Part shown: in pieces, positions 61,377 to 64,000 of the stretch
Numbering within the stretch: position 1 is the first letter of the stretch
Layout: every line of letters begins with the position of its first letter
Assembly (NCBI RefSeq): GCF_001591045.1
Contig: NZ_BCUA01000007.1
Coordinates: 17,444-81,443 of the forward strand
Direction: 5' to 3'
DNA length: 64,000 bases
DNA from: Sphingopyxis granuli NBRC 100800
GTDB lineage: Bacteria; Pseudomonadota; Alphaproteobacteria; Sphingomonadales; Sphingomonadaceae
The notes under the pieces: model-generated
What the model was told of the DNA's origin: nothing
What the model saw: only the letters and a program-made list of their open reading frames with translations
Databases searched by the model: none
Made by a program: the position numbers and the translations under genes

Positions 61377-62060
61377 CTACTTCCGCGCCGCCTTCGCCTC
61401 CGGCGCCAGCGTTTCGACGACCTCGCCCGCCGCGTTGAGGAATTCGATCGCGCCATAGCCTTCGGGGGTCACCGTCAGCCGAACCCGCGCCCGGTCCTCC
61501 GCATCGGCGAGCGCCACTGATGGCGTGCCGTCCGCCGCGACGTCCAGCTTGATCCGGGTCGATGTCGCCACGCCGGGAACCAGACGATTTCCCAGCGCCG
61601 GCTCGCGAAGCAGCGGCGGTGCCTGGTTGATCGAGAAGCTCACCGCGCCGTCGGGCGCGACACGCCAGCCGATGGCATCCTGCGCCGGATGGTCGAGCGC
61701 CAGCACTGCCATGCTGCCGTTCGGCAGGTCGGCGACGCCGAACCCGCCGCGCTCGCTGCCCCGGGCATCGTAGAGGATCAGTCCCGACACGTCGAACGCC
61801 CGCTTATACTGGATGCCGTCGATGATCGGCGCCGGCGTGTCGGCGGCCAGGGTCATGCGGATCGTTCCGTCGTCTCCGACGATGTCGATTCGCTTGGCGG
61901 TAATGCGCTCGTGATCGACCGATTCGACGCGCAGGGCGGGATCGCGATCGGCGATGATCTTCTCGAGCGTCTCGATCGAAGGCGCCGCCGGCCGGGCGAT
62001 CGCGGGCGCCGCGGCCAGGGATCCGACGAGCAGCAAGGGAAGGGCATATCGCGGGGGCAT
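61377..62060 (-). CDS. Exported hypothetical protein
   Basis: A 227-aa protein with signal peptide (cleavage near AIARPA). The mature domain is beta-rich (ITAKRIDIVGDDGTIRMTLAAD, GGFGVADLPNGSMAVLALDHP, EGYGAIEFLNAAGEV), with no family I can name. The start at 62060 is chosen for the signal peptide; a longer in-frame extension reaches upstream without coding character. It is convergent with the neighbouring exported protein. Confidence 0.6.
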   Translation of the reverse strand: MPPRYALPLLLVGSLAAAPAIARPAAPSIETLEKIIADRDPALRVESVDHERITAKRIDIVGDDGTIRMTLAADTPAPIIDGIQYKRAFDVSGLILYDARGSERGGFGVADLPNGSMAVLALDHPAQDAIGWRVAPDGAVSFSINQAPPLLREPALGNRLVPGVATSTRIKLDVAADGTPSVALADAEDRARVRLTVTPEGYGAIEFLNAAGEVVETLAPEAKAARK

Positions 62061-62338
62061 GATGGTATCTCGCAGAAAAGAGGGGAGGAACCGATGGAAA
62101 CGACCCGATCGGCGGGCCCGCATCCTTGCCCGGTGGCGGCCGGAACCGTCAAGCATTCGCTCCCTTTTCTTCCGAGCGGATGGATCGTTACGCCGACCGA
62201 CACGGATTCGACAGATTGTTGCGATGACGCTTGCCCCCACCCGCTTCTTTGCGCATGATCGCGGATGACTGCCGGGGACGCGTCCAGCAGAAAGGCGCGC
62301 CCTGCCCGGTCGAACGATTGGGATGAGGAGACAGCAGG

Positions 62339-62683
62339 ATGAACGCGCCCGTGCGCTGTGACGGTACCGCCCGCGAGCGGCACAAGACGCTCGATTTCAT
62401 CGGTTTGCGCGCCCATGCGACGACCGTCGGGCTGATCCAGCTTTGCGAGGAGCTGATGAACGCCGGCGTGCTGAGCGCAGAGGGATTGCAGCGGATCAAG
62501 GATGCGATCCGCATGGAACTGACCGTGTGCAATGTCCGGATTTCAGGGCAGTCGAACTTCGACGACACCTTGCGCCGCCGCCTCGACGCGATCTTTCCGC
62601 AGGCGCCCGGCCGCCCGCCCGAGGAGCCGGTCGGCCCGCTCACCGATTTCGAGGAAGCGATCGAGGAAGGCCTGCCGCACTGA
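62339..62683 (+). CDS. Hypothetical protein
   Basis: A 114-aa soluble, mostly helical protein ([28 protein letters not shown]) with an acidic end. GAGGAGAC lies upstream of the ATG. No recognised domain. It lies just before rlmN on the same strand. Confidence 0.6.
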   Translation: MNAPVRCDGTARERHKTLDFIGLRAHATTVGLIQLCEELMNAGVLSAEGLQRIKDAIRMELTVCNVRISGQSNFDDTLRRRLDAIFPQAPGRPPEEPVGPLTDFEEAIEEGLPH

Positions 62684-62744
62684 GATGAAGGCGGGCGATG
62701 CGCGATTGCGCAAGCCCCCCTTCCCTCCTATATCGCCGCGCATC

Positions 62745-63977
62745 ATGCAGATTCCCGGCCATATCGACCCGGTCACGACCGGCACCGTGCCGTTGCGCGG
62801 CGGCAACCGCATCGACCTGGTCGGGTTGACGCGCGAAGGGATTCGCGCCGCGCTGCAGGAAGCCGGGCTCGACGCCAAGGCGGCCAAGCTGCGCGCCAAG
62901 CAGATCTGGCACTGGATCTATCACCGCGGCGTCACCGAATTCGATGCGATGACCGACATCGCCAAAACGATGCGTCCGTGGCTGACCGAGCGGTTCATCG
63001 TCGGCCGCCCCACCGTCGTCACCGCGCAGGTGTCGAACGACGGCACCCGCAAATGGCTGCTCGCCGCCGCCGACGGCCAGGAATATGAGATGGTGTTCAT
63101 CCCCGACGCGGATCGGGGAACGCTGTGCGTGTCGAGCCAGGTCGGCTGTACCCTCAACTGCCGCTTCTGCCACACCGGCACCATGCGCCTCGTCCGCAAT
63201 CTGGGGGCCGGCGAGATCGTCGGACAGGTACTGCTCGCGCGCGACGCACTCGGCGAATGGCCGAAAGGAACGATGGCAGGCGGCGCGGAAGACGAGGAAG
63301 ACGACGCCGGCCACTACACCGCCGATGGCCGCATGCTCACCAACATCGTGATGATGGGGATGGGCGAGCCGCTCTACAATTTCGACGAGGTCAAAGGCGC
63401 GCTGAAGATCGTCATGGACGGCGACGGGCTGGCGCTGTCCAAACGCCGCATCACCCTGTCGACGAGCGGTGTCGTGCCGATGATGGCGCGCGCGGGCGAG
63501 GAGATCGGTGTCAACCTCGCGGTATCGCTCCACGCGGTCAGCAAGGAAATCCGCGACGAGATCGTGCCGCTCAATCGCAAATACGGCATCGAGGAACTGC
63601 TCGCTGCCTGCGCCGCCTATCCGGGTGCGAACAATGCGCGGCGCATCACCTTCGAATATGTGATGCTGAAGGACAAGAACGACAGCGACGCCGACGCGCG
63701 CGAACTGGTGCGACTGCTCAAGCAGTATCGGCTGCCCGCGAAGGTCAACCTGATTCCGTTCAACCCGTGGCCCGGCGCGCCCTATGAATGCTCGCCGCCC
63801 GAGCGGGTGCGCGCGTTCAGCAACCTGATTTTCGAGGCGGGGATTTCGGCGCCGATCCGTACTCCGCGCGGGCGCGACATCATGGCCGCCTGCGGCCAGC
63901 TCAAGAGCGCGGCGACCAAGCCCACCCGCGCCGAACTCGACCGCATCGCCGAGGAAAAGCAGGCCGCGCTGGGCTAA
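62745..63977 (+). CDS. rlmN: Dual-specificity RNA methyltransferase RlmN
   Basis: A 410-aa radical SAM enzyme. Cluster motif Cys135-x3-Cys139-x2-Cys142 ([13 protein letters not shown]), [27 protein letters not shown] and the catalytic Cys near the C-terminus (IMAACGQL). It methylates C2 of A2503 in 23S rRNA and of A37 in some tRNAs. The start at 62745 is chosen by family N-terminus; an in-frame ATG at 62685 would add 20 residues and follows the previous stop by one base. Confidence 0.93.
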   Translation: MQIPGHIDPVTTGTVPLRGGNRIDLVGLTREGIRAALQEAGLDAKAAKLRAKQIWHWIYHRGVTEFDAMTDIAKTMRPWLTERFIVGRPTVVTAQVSNDGTRKWLLAAADGQEYEMVFIPDADRGTLCVSSQVGCTLNCRFCHTGTMRLVRNLGAGEIVGQVLLARDALGEWPKGTMAGGAEDEEDDAGHYTADGRMLTNIVMMGMGEPLYNFDEVKGALKIVMDGDGLALSKRRITLSTSGVVPMMARAGEEIGVNLAVSLHAVSKEIRDEIVPLNRKYGIEELLAACAAYPGANNARRITFEYVMLKDKNDSDADARELVRLLKQYRLPAKVNLIPFNPWPGAPYECSPPERVRAFSNLIFEAGISAPIRTPRGRDIMAACGQLKSAATKPTRAELDRIAEEKQAALG

Positions 63978-64000
63978 AGCATGATGACTTTGGAAGGACT

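Overview
The window is GC-rich DNA with the gene content and protein style of a sphingomonad (Alphaproteobacteria, Sphingomonadaceae; Sphingopyxis-like is my best guess). The signs are several TonB-dependent receptors with 'IVVTAQ'-type TonB boxes, an S6/S18/L9 operon whose L9 has a long acidic tail, a sphingomonad-style curli locus and dnaN lying apart from dnaA. No rRNA, tRNA, CRISPR array or transposase gene was found.

Region 1 (1-13379). After the 3' part of a ZnuD-like zinc receptor comes an accessory catabolic island: an MFS transporter diverging from an M81 (MlrC-like) metallopeptidase; a minus-strand operon of a class III CoA-transferase and two single-hotdog MaoC hydratases, diverging from a GntR/UTRA regulator; and an exported M20 amidohydrolase coupled to a CitE-like lyase, diverging from a TonB receptor. 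All three divergent promoter regions carry a related AT-flanked 'ATCCGG' element, so the island looks like one regulon. A plausible reading is uptake and hydrolysis of an amide or peptide conjugate, then CoA activation, hydration and retro-aldol cleavage of an unsaturated acid. The substrate is unknown.

Region 2 (13483-20544) is housekeeping: fabG and fabD separated by a 441-bp cassette (a GxxExxY gene inside a 28-bp inverted repeat), an LD-carboxypeptidase diverging from a MurC/Mpl-type ligase (muropeptide recycling), rpsF-rpsR-rplI with its terminator, and folE. Two large convergent TonB receptors follow (20979-26678), then a Yip1 membrane protein.

Region 3 (27563-38825) is acyl-CoA catabolism. 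A PaaX-type regulator diverges from an operon of CoA-transferase, two crotonases and an AidB-like acyl-CoA dehydrogenase. An IclR regulator diverges from the hydratase/acetaldehyde dehydrogenase/aldolase trio of meta-cleavage lower pathways. A two-subunit acyl-CoA dehydrogenase pair follows. This fits ring or side-chain degradation of an aromatic or steroid-like compound.

Region 4 (38932-48042) holds a DUF423 protein, rimO, a DUF4403 lipoprotein and a minus-strand curli locus: csgF, csgG, a very large curlin, a csgB-like curlin, an unrecognised exported protein and csgH. A FixJ-like regulator that lacks the conserved receiver lysine diverges from it. A strong terminator lies between the two curlin genes, and no csgE is visible.

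Region 5 (48089-64000) holds a PiT phosphate transporter downstream of an unusual Nudix-DUF47 fusion, a Baeyer-Villiger-type monooxygenase, DUF3008, an SDR, a DUF3298-like lipoprotein, a leucyl aminopeptidase, NlpC/P60, argC, a membrane-anchored sorbosone dehydrogenase-like protein, dnaN, three hypothetical proteins and rlmN. REP-like palindromes occur at about 16.6, 49.2 and 59.4 kb.
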